A stretch of DNA of 64,000 nt. Source: Chloroflexota bacterium. GTDB lineage: Bacteria; Chloroflexota; Dormibacteria; Dormibacterales; Dormibacteraceae. Positions 22,209 through 32,309 of the stretch are shown here, piece by piece. The first letter of the stretch is position 1; each line of letters starts with the position of its first letter. The notes under the pieces were generated by a model. That model saw only the letters and a program-made list of their open reading frames with translations, did no database searches and was not told the DNA's origin. Both the position numbers and the translations under genes were made by a program. The stretch spans positions 1 to 64,000 of the forward strand of contig VBDR01000027.1 of the NCBI GenBank assembly GCA_005882135.1. Reading direction: 5' to 3'.

Positions 22209-22704
22209 ATGGTTGCAGACTTCATGGCGCAGGCGAGGGAGTTGCTCGCAGGCGGCGTCAACGAAAGGAGCTTGAACGCGGTCGGCCGGTTGCTCTCTGA
22301 GGTCTCGCGTGAACCCGGGTTCATTCCGCGGACCAAGATGAAGAGCCTGCATGGCGGCGACACCACTTCAGCTGTGCTGCAAACGGATCCCGACGGCCTG
22401 ACCCTGATGCTCGGAAAGTTCTCGCCCAGGAAGGAGACCCCGGTGCACAACCACAACTCGTGGGGAATCGCCTGTGTGGTTCAGGGAAAGGATCGCTACC
22501 GCCACTGGCGCCATAACGATGAGGGCCAGTTGAAGGTCCTCTACGAGAAGGAGCTGGGCCCGGGCTCGTTTGTGACGTGGCTCGATCCGCCGCACGACAT
22601 ACACAGCCAGCAGGGGATTGGCGAACCGGCGCTGGAGCTGGTTTTGTTTGGCAAGAACACGATGACGATTCCCCGCAACTACTACGATCCGGAAACGGGA
22701 GAGG

Positions 22705-22727
<23 letters not shown>
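22209..22727 (+). CDS. Cupin of the cysteine-dioxygenase-like type
   Basis: 172-aa single-domain cupin. Metal ligands are visible as PVHNHNSWGIACVVQGKDRYRHW (HxH, with the usual Glu position replaced by the Val-Gln-Gly stretch) and a late His in PPHDIHSQQ. The pattern resembles cysteine dioxygenase and 3-mercaptopropionate dioxygenase relatives; the substrate is unproven. ATG at 22209 lies only 9 bp from the divergent rlmB start, and a second ATG at 22224 is an alternative. The 3' end overlaps cysS convergently by 23 bp. Confidence 0.75.
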
Positions 22728-24141
<1,414 letters not shown>

Positions 24142-24146
24142 CGAAT

Positions 24147-24668
24147 TCACCTCCCCACCCCGTTGGAAGGTCGGCGCGCAGCGCCGGGTGGGGGCGAATG
24201 CTTCACTTCCTCGATGGTGGCCACCGCCTGGGCGGCGATGCCGGCCATCTGACCGAGGGCCCCGAGCCCCTCCGGAGACTTGCCCTTGATGTTCACCTGG
24301 TCGGTTCCCACGCGCTCGGCGAGCTTGGATTTCATTGCTGCCATGTGCGGTTGCAGGCGCGGCTCCTGCGCGATCAGCGTGCAGTCAACATTGACGACCC
24401 GATAGCCGGCTCCCCGCACCGCCTCCATCGCGCTCGAAAGCATGTCGAGGCTGGAGGCGTCCTTGAACAGCGGATCGGTCGCCGGAAACAGCGTCCCGAT
24501 GTCGCCGAGCCCAGCCGCGCCGATAACCGCATCAATGACCGCGTGCGTCAGCACGTCCGCGTCTGAGTGTCCGTCGAGCCCTGTGGGATGGTCGATTCGC
24601 ACGCCGCCGAGGATGAGGTCGCGGCCCGCCCGCAGCGGATGCACGTCGTATCCGATGCCGACTCTCAC
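24147..24668 (-). CDS. ispF: 2-C-methyl-D-erythritol 2,4-cyclodiphosphate synthase
   Basis: MEP-pathway enzyme, 173 aa. Metal ligands are in GIGYDVHPL (Asp, His) and the later His in DGHSDADVLTHAV; the substrate loop is GDIGTLFPATDP. The natural C-terminus of the family ends near IAAQAVATIEEV. The last 15 residues (159-173, beginning SPPPGAARRPSNG) come from dispersed repeat copy 5. It overlaps the ispD stop by 4 bp (ATGA), as expected for IspD-IspF coupling. Confidence 0.96.
   Translation of the reverse strand: MRVGIGYDVHPLRAGRDLILGGVRIDHPTGLDGHSDADVLTHAVIDAVIGAAGLGDIGTLFPATDPLFKDASSLDMLSSAMEAVRGAGYRVVNVDCTLIAQEPRLQPHMAAMKSKLAERVGTDQVNIKGKSPEGLGALGQMAGIAAQAVATIEEVKHSPPPGAARRPSNGVGR
24148..24195. 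repeat. Dispersed GC-rich hairpin repeat, copy 5 (A-type) at ispF/cysS junction
   Basis: CACCTCCCCACCCCGTTGGA, AGGTCGGCGCGCAGCGCCGG, GTGGGGGC. On the minus strand it encodes the last 15 residues of IspF and most of its stop codon context, then supplies GGGGAGG as the Shine-Dalgarno for cysS. Confidence 0.85.
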
Positions 24669-25354
24669 CGGGGGGCGGTCTCGTGCTCCCTGATCAGCGC
24701 CTCCACGACCTCGAGGTCCTCGGGCGTGGTCAGCTTGAGGTTGGCTGGCTCGCCTGGCACCACCGTCACCAGGTGGCCCGTGGCGGCGACCAGCTGGGCG
24801 TCATCGTCGCCGACCAGGCCGGCGTCGGCCGCTTCACGATGAGCGCGCGCCAGCAGCTCATAGGCAAATGCCTGCGGAGTCTGGGCGAGCACGATGCGCG
24901 AGCGATCCAGGCTCTCGGCCAATCGGTTGCCTTCGACCCGCTTCACGGCATCGCGCGGCGCAATCGCGGGAAACGCGGCGCCCGACTCCATCGCCGCCGC
25001 CAGCACGCGCCGGACCAACGCGGCGGTGGCGAGCGGACGCGCGGCGTCGTGGATGAGGACGAAGTCGCAGCCGCCAAGTGCCGCCAGGCCCATGCGCACG
25101 GATTCCTGGCGGCTCTCCCCGCCGGCCTTCACGACGACCGGCTTGCGCGGCTGGAGCGCCTCCACCTCGCGCTCGGCGCTTTCGAGGCGGCTCGGCGGCC
25201 CAACGACCACGATCCGATCCACCTCATCGAGGGCGAGGAAGAGCTCGAGCACACGGGCCAGGGTGGTGCGGCCGTTGAGCCGCACCAGCGCCTTGCTCCC
25301 GCGGCCGAGCCGGGAGCCCGTGCCGGCGGCGGCCACGATCGCGCCGATGGTCAC
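24665..25354 (-). CDS. ispD: 2-C-methyl-D-erythritol 4-phosphate cytidylyltransferase
   Basis: 229-aa MEP-pathway nucleotidyltransferase. Signature GAIVAAAGTGSRLGRGSKALV at the N-terminus, VLIHDAARPL in the middle (seen here as FVLIHDAARPL), and VGDDDAQLVAATGH. The GTG at 25354 overlaps the TGA of the upstream PIN/TRAM gene (GTGA), which fixes the start. The longer open frame to 25705 is antisense-like and unsupported. Confidence 0.95.
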   Translation of the reverse strand: MTIGAIVAAAGTGSRLGRGSKALVRLNGRTTLARVLELFLALDEVDRIVVVGPPSRLESAEREVEALQPRKPVVVKAGGESRQESVRMGLAALGGCDFVLIHDAARPLATAALVRRVLAAAMESGAAFPAIAPRDAVKRVEGNRLAESLDRSRIVLAQTPQAFAYELLARAHREAADAGLVGDDDAQLVAATGHLVTVVPGEPANLKLTTPEDLEVVEALIREHETAPR

Positions 25355-26436
25355 GCGGATTCCTCGGTCTTGGGGCGAGGCCCCGGACGGCGTCCGTTGC
25401 TTCCGCCCGCGGGCTCGGCGAAGATCATCCGTCCGGCCGACGTCTGGATCACCGATGTGACGACTGCGGTGATGGTCTGGTTCAGCAGTCGGCGTCCGTT
25501 CTGGATGACGACCATGGTCCCGTCGTCCAGGCTGCCGACGCCCTGCCCCGGCTCTTTGCCTTCTCGCGCCACCGTGACGATGATCTCCTCGCCCGGGATC
25601 GCCACCGGCCGCATGGCCTGGGCCACCTCGTTGAGGTTGAGCACCGCGACGCCTTCCAGGCGCGCGATCCGGTTGAGGTTGAAGTCGTTGGTCATGATCG
25701 CCCAACCCTTTCGCTTCGCCGTGCGCACCAGATGCGCGTCGATATCGCCGCTGGGAACGGCGTCGTCCTCGGTCACCTGGAGGTTGACGGAAGGGTCCTT
25801 CTGCATCTCGGTGAGCACCTCAAGCCCGCGCCGCCCGCGTCGCCGGCGCGTGACGTCGGCCGAGTCAGCCACCATCTGCAATTCGCGCAGGACGGAGCTC
25901 AGGATGACGAGCGGCATGTCGACGAAGCCGGTCTTCGCGATGTCGAGGATGCGGCCGTCGATGATGACCGACGTGTCCAGCAGCACGGCGGGCAAGCGAT
26001 GGGCATCCACCTCGCTCTTTCCGACGCCAAAGAACAGCGCGCTCAGCTCGGCCCGCCGAGTCAGCCCAACTGAGGCGCCCTGCGCCGCGAGGAGCAGAGC
26101 CAGCACGAACGAAAGCGCGTAACCATAGGGAAGGTCGCGGACGAAAAAACCAATCAGGACGGCGATGACCAGACCAACGACCATGCCCAACAGTCCGCTC
26201 AGCAGGTCGGGCAGCGGAGTGCTCGTCAGCCGGAAGTTGACCTTTCGCCACCCACCCAGCAAGTAGGGGGTGCCGAGGTACGCGAAGATCAAACCTTCCA
26301 GCGTGGTCAGCCCGATGATTGCCCAGCCGGGGTGCGCGGTGCCGATTCCCCGGACCATGAAATAACCGAGCAGAAAACCACCGATCACTCCGAGCCCTGC
26401 ACCCAGCCATCGGGCCAGATACTCGGAACGCTTCAC
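25351..26436 (-). CDS. PIN/TRAM domain membrane protein (YacL-like)
   Basis: 361 aa. Four N-terminal transmembrane helices (about residues 10-30, 38-55, 80-100, 105-122), then a PIN-like nuclease domain starting LLDTSVIIDGRILDIAKTGF, with further acidic residues in VPSGDIDAHLV and IMTNDFNLNRIA, then a TRAM RNA-binding domain (about 280-345) with GEEIIVTV and DGTMVVI. Bacillus YacL has the same architecture and lies next to ispD in many Gram-positives, as here. GTG start with AGGAGG 8 nt upstream. Probably a membrane-tethered RNase. Confidence 0.92.
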   Translation of the reverse strand: MKRSEYLARWLGAGLGVIGGFLLGYFMVRGIGTAHPGWAIIGLTTLEGLIFAYLGTPYLLGGWRKVNFRLTSTPLPDLLSGLLGMVVGLVIAVLIGFFVRDLPYGYALSFVLALLLAAQGASVGLTRRAELSALFFGVGKSEVDAHRLPAVLLDTSVIIDGRILDIAKTGFVDMPLVILSSVLRELQMVADSADVTRRRRGRRGLEVLTEMQKDPSVNLQVTEDDAVPSGDIDAHLVRTAKRKGWAIMTNDFNLNRIARLEGVAVLNLNEVAQAMRPVAIPGEEIIVTVAREGKEPGQGVGSLDDGTMVVIQNGRRLLNQTITAVVTSVIQTSAGRMIFAEPAGGSNGRRPGPRPKTEESA

Positions 26437-26448
26437 GAGGCTACCTCC

Positions 26449-27852
26449 TCAAGAGACCGTGAGTCCGGCCCCCTGTATGTATGCGCCGGACTTGATAGGT
26501 GAAGAAAACACGGCGGAGACGGCCTCCGCCAGCGACCGGACCTCGACGACGTCGAGGCCGGAATGCCGGCCGGCTCTCGCCCCGGCCGGAATCAAAGCCC
26601 GCGTCAGGCCGTGCCGAGCCGCTTCCTGAAGGCGGCGTTCCAGCTGGCTGACGCGGCGCACTTCGCCCGCCAATCCCAGCTCTCCGATCACGATCAGGCC
26701 GTCCGGCATTGGCCTGCTGCTCTCGTTGCTGACGATCGACAGGGCGAGACCGAGGTCGGCGGCCGGCTCCGTGATCCGGATGCCACCCGCCACGCTGACG
26801 AAGATGTCGGAGCTGCCGAAGCTGGCCTGGAGACGTTTTTCGATCACGGCCAGGATCATGTGCAGCCGGTTGAGGTCGATGCCGTTGGCAACCCGCCGAA
26901 CCATCGAGTTTTGTGTCTTGTTGACCAGGCTCTGGACCTCGACCAGGAGCGGCCTGGTGCCTTCCATGGCGGCGACGATCACAGTCCCCGGAGCAGCCGA
27001 CGCGGCGCCGGCGAGGATGGCGGCCGAAGGGTCCGGCACCTCCTCGAGCCCGGCTTCACCCATGGCGAAGACGCCGATCTCCTCGGCCGAGCCGAAGCGG
27101 TTCTTGGTCGCGCGCAGGATCCTGAGCTCCTGCCGGCGGTCCCCTTCCAGGTACAGCACGGTGTCAACGATATGCTCCAGGACCCTGGGTCCGGCGATCG
27201 AACCCTCTTTGGTCACGTGACCGACCAGAAAGACCGGCACCCCGGTCTCCTTCGCCAGCCGCATGAGGCGGGCGGCCGACTCGCGTACCTGGGTCACGCT
27301 GCCGGCGCTACCTTCGAAACCGGCGTCGGTGACCGTCTGGATGGAGTCGATGACCGCCAGCCCCGGGGCCTCGCTCCGGATCGCCTCGCAGATCGCGTCG
27401 AGGTCGTTTTCGGCCAGCAGGAGGATATTGGGCTCGAGGGCGCCCAGGCGCTGGGCACGCATCCGGACCTGGTGCCCAGATTCCTCGCCGCTGACGTAGA
27501 GGACTTTGCCCACCCTGGCGACCTGGGCCGCGGCGTGCATCAGGAGGGTCGATTTGCCGACGCCCGGCTCGCCGCCGATGAGAACAATGCTGCCGGGGAC
27601 GACGCCGCCGCCGAGGACGCGATTGAGCTCACCCCAGCCCAGTGGCATGCGCGGCGCATCTTCAGAGCCGATCTCGCTGAGCGGCAGCGGGCGGGCCGCC
27701 TCATGGGGTCTGGATCGCGAGTCTCGGGCTGCCTCCCGGACCTGGAACTCCTGCAGCGTGTTCCAGGCCCGGCAATGTGGACACTGGCCGGCCCAGCGAA
27801 TGCTCTCGCCCCCGCATTCGGTGCACACAAAGGTGATGGTCGATTTGGGCAT
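26449..27852 (-). CDS. radA: DNA repair protein RadA (Sms)
   Basis: 467 aa. C4 zinc finger (C10, C13, C24, C27), RecA-like ATPase with Walker A GGEPGVGKST at about 93-102, Walker B ALAVIDSIQTV-type segment, RadA-specific KNRFGS near residue 250, and a C-terminal Lon-like domain (GGIRITEPAADLGLALSIVS). RadA is a DnaB-like helicase that drives branch migration in recombination. First gene of the radA-PIN/TRAM-ispD-ispF-cysS unit; three TGTAAAAC direct repeats lie just upstream. Confidence 0.97.
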   Translation of the reverse strand: MPKSTITFVCTECGGESIRWAGQCPHCRAWNTLQEFQVREAARDSRSRPHEAARPLPLSEIGSEDAPRMPLGWGELNRVLGGGVVPGSIVLIGGEPGVGKSTLLMHAAAQVARVGKVLYVSGEESGHQVRMRAQRLGALEPNILLLAENDLDAICEAIRSEAPGLAVIDSIQTVTDAGFEGSAGSVTQVRESAARLMRLAKETGVPVFLVGHVTKEGSIAGPRVLEHIVDTVLYLEGDRRQELRILRATKNRFGSAEEIGVFAMGEAGLEEVPDPSAAILAGAASAAPGTVIVAAMEGTRPLLVEVQSLVNKTQNSMVRRVANGIDLNRLHMILAVIEKRLQASFGSSDIFVSVAGGIRITEPAADLGLALSIVSNESSRPMPDGLIVIGELGLAGEVRRVSQLERRLQEAARHGLTRALIPAGARAGRHSGLDVVEVRSLAEAVSAVFSSPIKSGAYIQGAGLTVS

Positions 27853-27878
27853 AGGCAGACTGTCTACCCATGATCGGG

Positions 27879-27925
27879 GTTTTACAAGCTCGGCCGTACC
27901 GTTTTACAGGGCCGCGCGTTTTACA
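27879..27925 (-). promoter_or_regulatory. Three TGTAAAAC direct repeats upstream of radA
   Basis: GTTTTACA occurs at 27879-27886, 27901-27908 and 27918-27925 (TGTAAAAC on the radA strand), spaced 22 and 17 bp, starting 27 bp from the radA ATG. They are the only AT-rich patches in the spacer. They look like repeated operator half sites or overlapping -35/-10 elements. The rest of the 318-bp spacer (27853-28170) holds repeat copies 6 and 7 and nothing else I can identify. Confidence 0.5.
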
Positions 27926-27974
27926 TGGTGAGCGTCCAGACGCCGCCCTGACTACCCCCGGGGCGGCGCCGGCT

Positions 27975-28034
27975 CCCCTTCCCCGCTTGCCGGGGAAGGT
28001 GGCCCGCCGCGAAGCGGCCGGCCGGATGGGGAGG
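27975..28034. repeat. Dispersed GC-rich hairpin repeat, copy 6 (B-type)
   Basis: CCCCTTCCCCGCTTGCCGGG, GAAGGTGGCCCGCCGCGAAG, CGGCCGGCCGGATGGGGAGG. Best-preserved B-type copy: hairpin 1 is TTCCCCG-CTTG-CCGGGGAA, hairpin 2 is GCCGC-GAA-GCGGC. Intergenic, between divergent radA and the PLP lyase. Confidence 0.85.
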
Positions 28035-28083
28035 TACAACCTCCCTCATCCCTACCCTTGTGGCTAGCTCGGCTTTGACCTTT

Positions 28084-28143
28084 ACCTCCCCACGCTGTGG
28101 GGAGGTCGGCCCTGACCGCGCAGCGGTCACGGCCGGGTGGGGA
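28084..28143. repeat. Dispersed GC-rich hairpin repeat, copy 7 (A-type, long second stem)
   Basis: ACCTCCCCACGCTGTGGGGA, GGTCGGCCCTGACCGCGCAG, CGGTCACGGCCGGGTGGGGA. First hairpin CCTCCCCAC-GCT-GTGGGGAGG is perfect; the second stem is TGACCGC-GCA-GCGGTCA, also perfect though of different sequence from other copies, which is compensatory change. Confidence 0.85.
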
Positions 28144-28170
28144 GATACAACTGCCCTTATCCTCCCAAAC

Positions 28171-29121
28171 ATGGACGCCTCGATCTCCATCGACCGCATC
28201 CGTGAGGCCGCCGAGGTTATCGACCCCGTTTTTCTCGACACACCTCAATTCGTTTGCGAGCCGCTCAGCGGCCGCATCGGCGTCACCACATTGCTGAAGG
28301 TCGAGTCCGTGAACCCGATCCGCTCGTTCAAGGGTCGCGGCACGGATTACCTGCTGGACCGCCTGGGCGTTGATCGCCGAGGCATCGTCTGCGCCTCGGC
28401 CGGCAATTTCGGTCAGGGCATGGCCTACGCATGCCGCAAGCGGTCGAGACCGCTCACGGTCTTCGGCGCGCGCACCGCAAACCCGCTGAAGGTCGAGCGC
28501 ATGCGTGCCCTGGGCGCGACTGTGCGCCTGGAAGGCGACGACTTCGACGAGGCGAAAGAGGCAGCCAAACGGCACGCCCAAGAAAATGATGAGCTCTACA
28601 TCGAGGACGGGATGCTCGGCGCGATCGGTGAAGGCGCAGGCACCATAGCGGCCGAGCTGATGACGAATGGCGAATCGCTTCACGCTGTCTTCGTGCCCCT
28701 GGGCAACGGCTCGCTGGTCAATGGGATCGGCACGTGGTTCAAGCGCTTCTCGCCCACCACGCGCATGGTCGCGGTCTGCGCGGACGCGGCTCCCTCCATG
28801 GCGCTCTCATGGCGGGCGCACAAACCTGTCATCGCGCCGAGCACAACCATCGCCGACGGCATCGCGGTCCGGGTTCCAGTGGCCGAGGCCGTCGGCCTCA
28901 TGGCGGGGACGGTCGATGAGGTGATGCTCGTCAGCGACCAGGAGATGAAGGCGGCCATGCGTGCTCTGTTTGCCGACGCCGGCCTTGCGGTCGAGCCGGC
29001 AGGCGCCGCGGGGTTGGCGGCGATCATCCAGCGCGCCGAGGAATTCGAGGGTAAGCGGGTGGCGACGCCCCTGACCGGCGGCAACCTCACGGAGCAGCAG
29101 GCTCGCGACTGGCTCTTTTGA
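28171..29121 (+). CDS. PLP-dependent threonine/serine dehydratase-like lyase
   Basis: 316-aa fold-type II PLP enzyme. The cofactor lysine is in VNPIRSFKGRGTDYLL, the phosphate-binding glycine loop is PLGNGSLVNG, and the ring-stacking segment is CASAGNFGQGMAYA. No ACT regulatory domain follows, so this is a catabolic-type (non-allosteric) threonine/serine ammonia-lyase or a racemase relative. I chose the ATG at 28171; the upstream open frame is repeat copy 7. It converges with the RDD gene, 4 bp apart. Confidence 0.85.
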   Translation: MDASISIDRIREAAEVIDPVFLDTPQFVCEPLSGRIGVTTLLKVESVNPIRSFKGRGTDYLLDRLGVDRRGIVCASAGNFGQGMAYACRKRSRPLTVFGARTANPLKVERMRALGATVRLEGDDFDEAKEAAKRHAQENDELYIEDGMLGAIGEGAGTIAAELMTNGESLHAVFVPLGNGSLVNGIGTWFKRFSPTTRMVAVCADAAPSMALSWRAHKPVIAPSTTIADGIAVRVPVAEAVGLMAGTVDEVMLVSDQEMKAAMRALFADAGLAVEPAGAAGLAAIIQRAEEFEGKRVATPLTGGNLTEQQARDWLF

Positions 29122-29125
29122 AGGG

Positions 29126-29938
29126 CTACTGATTCTCGAGATCGGCCAGGTAGTCGAGCGCCGCGAGCGGGCCATGCTGCATGAACACGTCGGGCGCCGC
29201 GCCGCGCAGGCTGGCCTGCAGCAGGTCGGCCAGCTGGGTCCGAAGGTAGAGCGGCAGCTGTGGCCGGCGCCTTGCGTACGAGGTGACGAACCGCCTCAGC
29301 TCCGGGTCGAGCCGCCTGAGCATCAGCTCGGCCGGGCTCGCCGGGGCCAGGCCCGCGGGCGCTTTGTGAACCGGCGCGGCCGGGGCGAGGCCGGGAGCAG
29401 GCGGTGGCAAGGGCGGCGCCGCGGGCCCGCCGCCCGGCAGCTGCCACAGGCGGATCGAGTCCGAGTCCTTGACAACGATCGTGCCGGCGGCGAGGTCGCC
29501 AAGACGCTTTCCCTTGCCGTTGATGAACAGCACGACCAGGCCGACTCCATACGCATAGGGCAGGAAGTCCACGATCCTCACCACGTTGCGGATGCCCGCC
29601 TGGAAGAACGTCATCGGCTCGCCCCGATCGCCCACCGCGCGCAGCCGGAAAACCCTCTTGCCAATGGTCTGGCCGGACCAGAAGGCCTCGCAGGTCCAGA
29701 AGTAGCCGAATACGATGACGAAGCTGCCGAGGATGGCGAGCAGGTAGGCGATCGTGTCCAGGCCCACCTGCCCCATCGCGATCGCCACGAACAAGAGGCC
29801 GAGCAGGACACCCGCCAGGATCAGGAGGTCGAGGATCTGGGCGATGCCGCGCGTGCCCAGGCCCGCGACCTGGTATTCGAACGACACCCGCTCAGGAGTG
29901 GCGACGACCAGCTCGGTATCGGAGAGCGGCTGTTCCAT
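29126..29938 (-). CDS. RDD family membrane protein
   Basis: 270-aa integral membrane protein with the RDD signature: [16 protein letters not shown] near residue 28, a second helix pair ([19 protein letters not shown]), then [14 protein letters not shown] and a third helix. The C-terminal 90 residues are a Pro/Ala-rich linker followed by a short basic helical region, probably cytoplasmic. Function of RDD proteins is mostly unknown; some are ion transporters. It is divergent from, and only 41 bp away from, the SpoIIM-like gene, a conserved neighbourhood. Confidence 0.85.
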   Translation of the reverse strand: MEQPLSDTELVVATPERVSFEYQVAGLGTRGIAQILDLLILAGVLLGLLFVAIAMGQVGLDTIAYLLAILGSFVIVFGYFWTCEAFWSGQTIGKRVFRLRAVGDRGEPMTFFQAGIRNVVRIVDFLPYAYGVGLVVLFINGKGKRLGDLAAGTIVVKDSDSIRLWQLPGGGPAAPPLPPPAPGLAPAAPVHKAPAGLAPASPAELMLRRLDPELRRFVTSYARRRPQLPLYLRTQLADLLQASLRGAAPDVFMQHGPLAALDYLADLENQ

Positions 29939-29979
29939 GCCCAGGCTATTTTCCCTTCCCCGGAATTCAGAATGAACCT

Positions 29980-30987
29980 ATGAGAGCCGAAGACTTCGTC
30001 GCCCAGCGCCGTGAGGACTGGAACCGGCTCGAAGACCTGCTCGCCCGCGCCGGCGCGGGCCATATGAACGCGCTCACCCCCGCCCAGGTGCTGACGATGG
30101 CCGCCCTCTACCGCCGCGCCACCGCCGACCTCGCGCGCGCCCAGCGCGACTGGCCGGGAGAGCCGGTGCACCGCTACCTCAACGGCCTGGTCGCACGAGG
30201 GCACGGCATCGTCTACCGCCGTGGTGGCGAGATCTGGAAGCGCGTCCGCCGTTTCTACGTCGAGACGCTTCCAGGCACCTTCCGAGCGGCATGGCCGTTC
30301 CTGCTCGCGGCGGGTGCGCTGATGTTCGTCCCCGCGATCGTCACCTACTTCGTCGTCCTCGCCCATCCCGACGCTGCGTACGCAATCGCAGATCCCCGAC
30401 TCATCGACCGGGTTCATCACCACGAGCTCTGGACCCACATCCCGGCGGACGAGCGCGTCCAGGTGGGCGGCCTGATCATGGTCAACAACATCTACGTCTC
30501 GATGGTCGCGTTCTCGCTGGGTGTGTTCTTCGGACTGCCGGTGATGTGGGTGATGATCTCCAACGGCATCTCGCTCGGCGGCCTCTTCGGCCTGACTCAG
30601 GCCTACGGGCTGGCGGGCGGACTTTTCGATTTCGTCATCGGACACGGGGTGCTCGAGCTCTCGATCGTCATCGCCCAGGGCGCCGGCGGCCTGATGATGG
30701 GCTGGGCGTTGGTCTCACCGGGCAACCGCAAACGGTCCGACGCGCTGGTGATCGCTGCCCGGCGGGCCTTCACCCTCCTGCTTGGCCTCGCGCCGCTGCT
30801 GGTCGTCGCCGGGACCATCGAGGGCAACATCTCACCGTCCGACACGCCGTTTGTCCTCAAGGTGTTCGTCGGGCTGACGACCGGCGTCCTTCTCTATTCC
30901 TACCTGCTGCTCAGCGGTCGCCCATCTCCTCTAAAGAAGGGCGCGCTCCTTCAGCTCCAGGTACCGCTCCACGAGAGCGGGCGATAG
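29980..30987 (+). CDS. Stage II sporulation protein M-like membrane protein (DUF95)
   Basis: 335 aa. A soluble N-terminal 100 residues ([18 protein letters not shown], typical DUF95 opening) precede about six membrane helices, with the SpoIIM-typical [19 protein letters not shown] and [24 protein letters not shown] stretches. In Bacillus SpoIIM takes part in septal peptidoglycan remodelling; this wider family is common in non-sporulating bacteria next to RDD, MoxR and DUF58 genes, as here. The 3' end overlaps the DUF58 gene by 57 bp (convergent). Confidence 0.88.
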   Translation: MRAEDFVAQRREDWNRLEDLLARAGAGHMNALTPAQVLTMAALYRRATADLARAQRDWPGEPVHRYLNGLVARGHGIVYRRGGEIWKRVRRFYVETLPGTFRAAWPFLLAAGALMFVPAIVTYFVVLAHPDAAYAIADPRLIDRVHHHELWTHIPADERVQVGGLIMVNNIYVSMVAFSLGVFFGLPVMWVMISNGISLGGLFGLTQAYGLAGGLFDFVIGHGVLELSIVIAQGAGGLMMGWALVSPGNRKRSDALVIAARRAFTLLLGLAPLLVVAGTIEGNISPSDTPFVLKVFVGLTTGVLLYSYLLLSGRPSPLKKGALLQLQVPLHESGR

Positions 30988-32271
30988 CTTTCCCGCGACC
31001 ACATCCAGCCCGAGCACGCCGCCGCGTCGCAACAGTTCAAAGCTCTCGCGCCGGCTTGCCACGGACTCCTCCGCGGCCGCCCACTCGTAAGCGCGGTTTG
31101 TGCTGTCGATCGGGTCGTCGCGGGCGCTGAGCACGGCCGGATCAGACATCGCCACGACAAGCACCAGGTGCCGCGCCGCCAGCCGGAGCGCATGCGCGAC
31201 CAGCTCGCGCGACGCCTCCGGGTCCTGCACGTCCGTGAGCATGATCACCATCGATCGGCGGCCGACGCGCAGCGCCATGTGCGTCATCGCGTGCCCGAAG
31301 TCCGGCTCGACGTACTGGGGTTGGATCGCGTACAGCGCTTCGGTGATGCGCCGAAGCTGAATCGCGCCGCGTTCGGGTTTGATGAAGCTCGTGACCCGAT
31401 CATCGAACGTCATCATGCCGACGCGGTCGCCGTACGCCTGCGCGACCCAGGCCAGCATCAGCGCGGCGTTGACGGCGTGGTCGAGCTTGTCCAGGTCGCC
31501 AGCCGGCGCGGTCATGAGGCGCCCGCAGTCGAGCGCGATCATCACCTGCTGCCCGCGCTCCGCCTCGACCTCGATGACCACCGGGCGGTCGCGCCGGGCG
31601 GTCGCGGTCCAGCTCACGCGCCGCATATCGTCACCACGCACGTAGTCGCGCAGGCCGGCGAACGCGGTCGACGCGCCGGGCGGCCTCGCCCGCCGCATGC
31701 CGGCCATCGCGCGGAGCCCGCGCCGCAGCGAGAGCTGGATGCGCTTGATCGCGATGACGTTCGGAAAAACCGCGACCTCCTGCGGTTCCGCCAACCGGAC
31801 CTGACGGCGCCACCACCCGTCTTCGCGCCAGACCTGCAGGTCGATGGAGCCAAACCGATAGGCGCCTCGCTTCGGCGAAAATGTGCGGTAGGTCAACCTG
31901 AGCCTTCCGCTGGGGTCGAATCGGCCTGTGACCTCACGCGGCTCCGGCCGCAGCCCCGCCGGAGCGTGGTCCGCCATCTTGGCCAGCAGGCCTGCAGCGG
32001 CTCGGTTCTGGATCGTCACCGTGACCTCTTCGGGCTCGCCAAGAGAGAACGGTTCGGGGGTCGAGCGCCGAACCGTGTAACCGGACCGGCCCGGCACGAG
32101 GGCGAGGTCTCGCGCCGCGATGATCACAAGACCGGTGTGATAGACGATGGCGACCAATCCGAGCACCGGCGAAACCACGGCCAGCGCGATCAAACCCGCG
32201 CCGATGGCGACGGCCCAGATGAGCCGGGGCTGGGGCGCGAGGCCCCGAACGAAGCCCAGGATGCGCATCAA
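30931..32271 (-). CDS. DUF58 domain protein
   Basis: 446 aa. Two N-terminal transmembrane helices ([20 protein letters not shown] and a second just after), an Ig-like middle part, and the DUF58 core [21 protein letters not shown] at about residue 215, followed by a von Willebrand-A-like region ([10 protein letters not shown], a MIDAS-like D-x-G). These proteins usually pair with a MoxR ATPase, which is the adjacent gene 38 bp upstream. Probably a MoxR-dependent membrane-associated assembly factor. Confidence 0.9.
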   Translation of the reverse strand: MMRILGFVRGLAPQPRLIWAVAIGAGLIALAVVSPVLGLVAIVYHTGLVIIAARDLALVPGRSGYTVRRSTPEPFSLGEPEEVTVTIQNRAAAGLLAKMADHAPAGLRPEPREVTGRFDPSGRLRLTYRTFSPKRGAYRFGSIDLQVWREDGWWRRQVRLAEPQEVAVFPNVIAIKRIQLSLRRGLRAMAGMRRARPPGASTAFAGLRDYVRGDDMRRVSWTATARRDRPVVIEVEAERGQQVMIALDCGRLMTAPAGDLDKLDHAVNAALMLAWVAQAYGDRVGMMTFDDRVTSFIKPERGAIQLRRITEALYAIQPQYVEPDFGHAMTHMALRVGRRSMVIMLTDVQDPEASRELVAHALRLAARHLVLVVAMSDPAVLSARDDPIDSTNRAYEWAAAEESVASRRESFELLRRGGVLGLDVVAGKLSPALVERYLELKERALL

Positions 32272-32309
32272 AGACTAGGTCTGATCGGCGCCGCGCGGCG
32301 CGCGCGCCT

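Noticed and set aside
25355..25705. N-terminal extension of IspD
   Set aside because: It lies antisense-like within the PIN/TRAM gene; the GTGA overlap gives a standard start.
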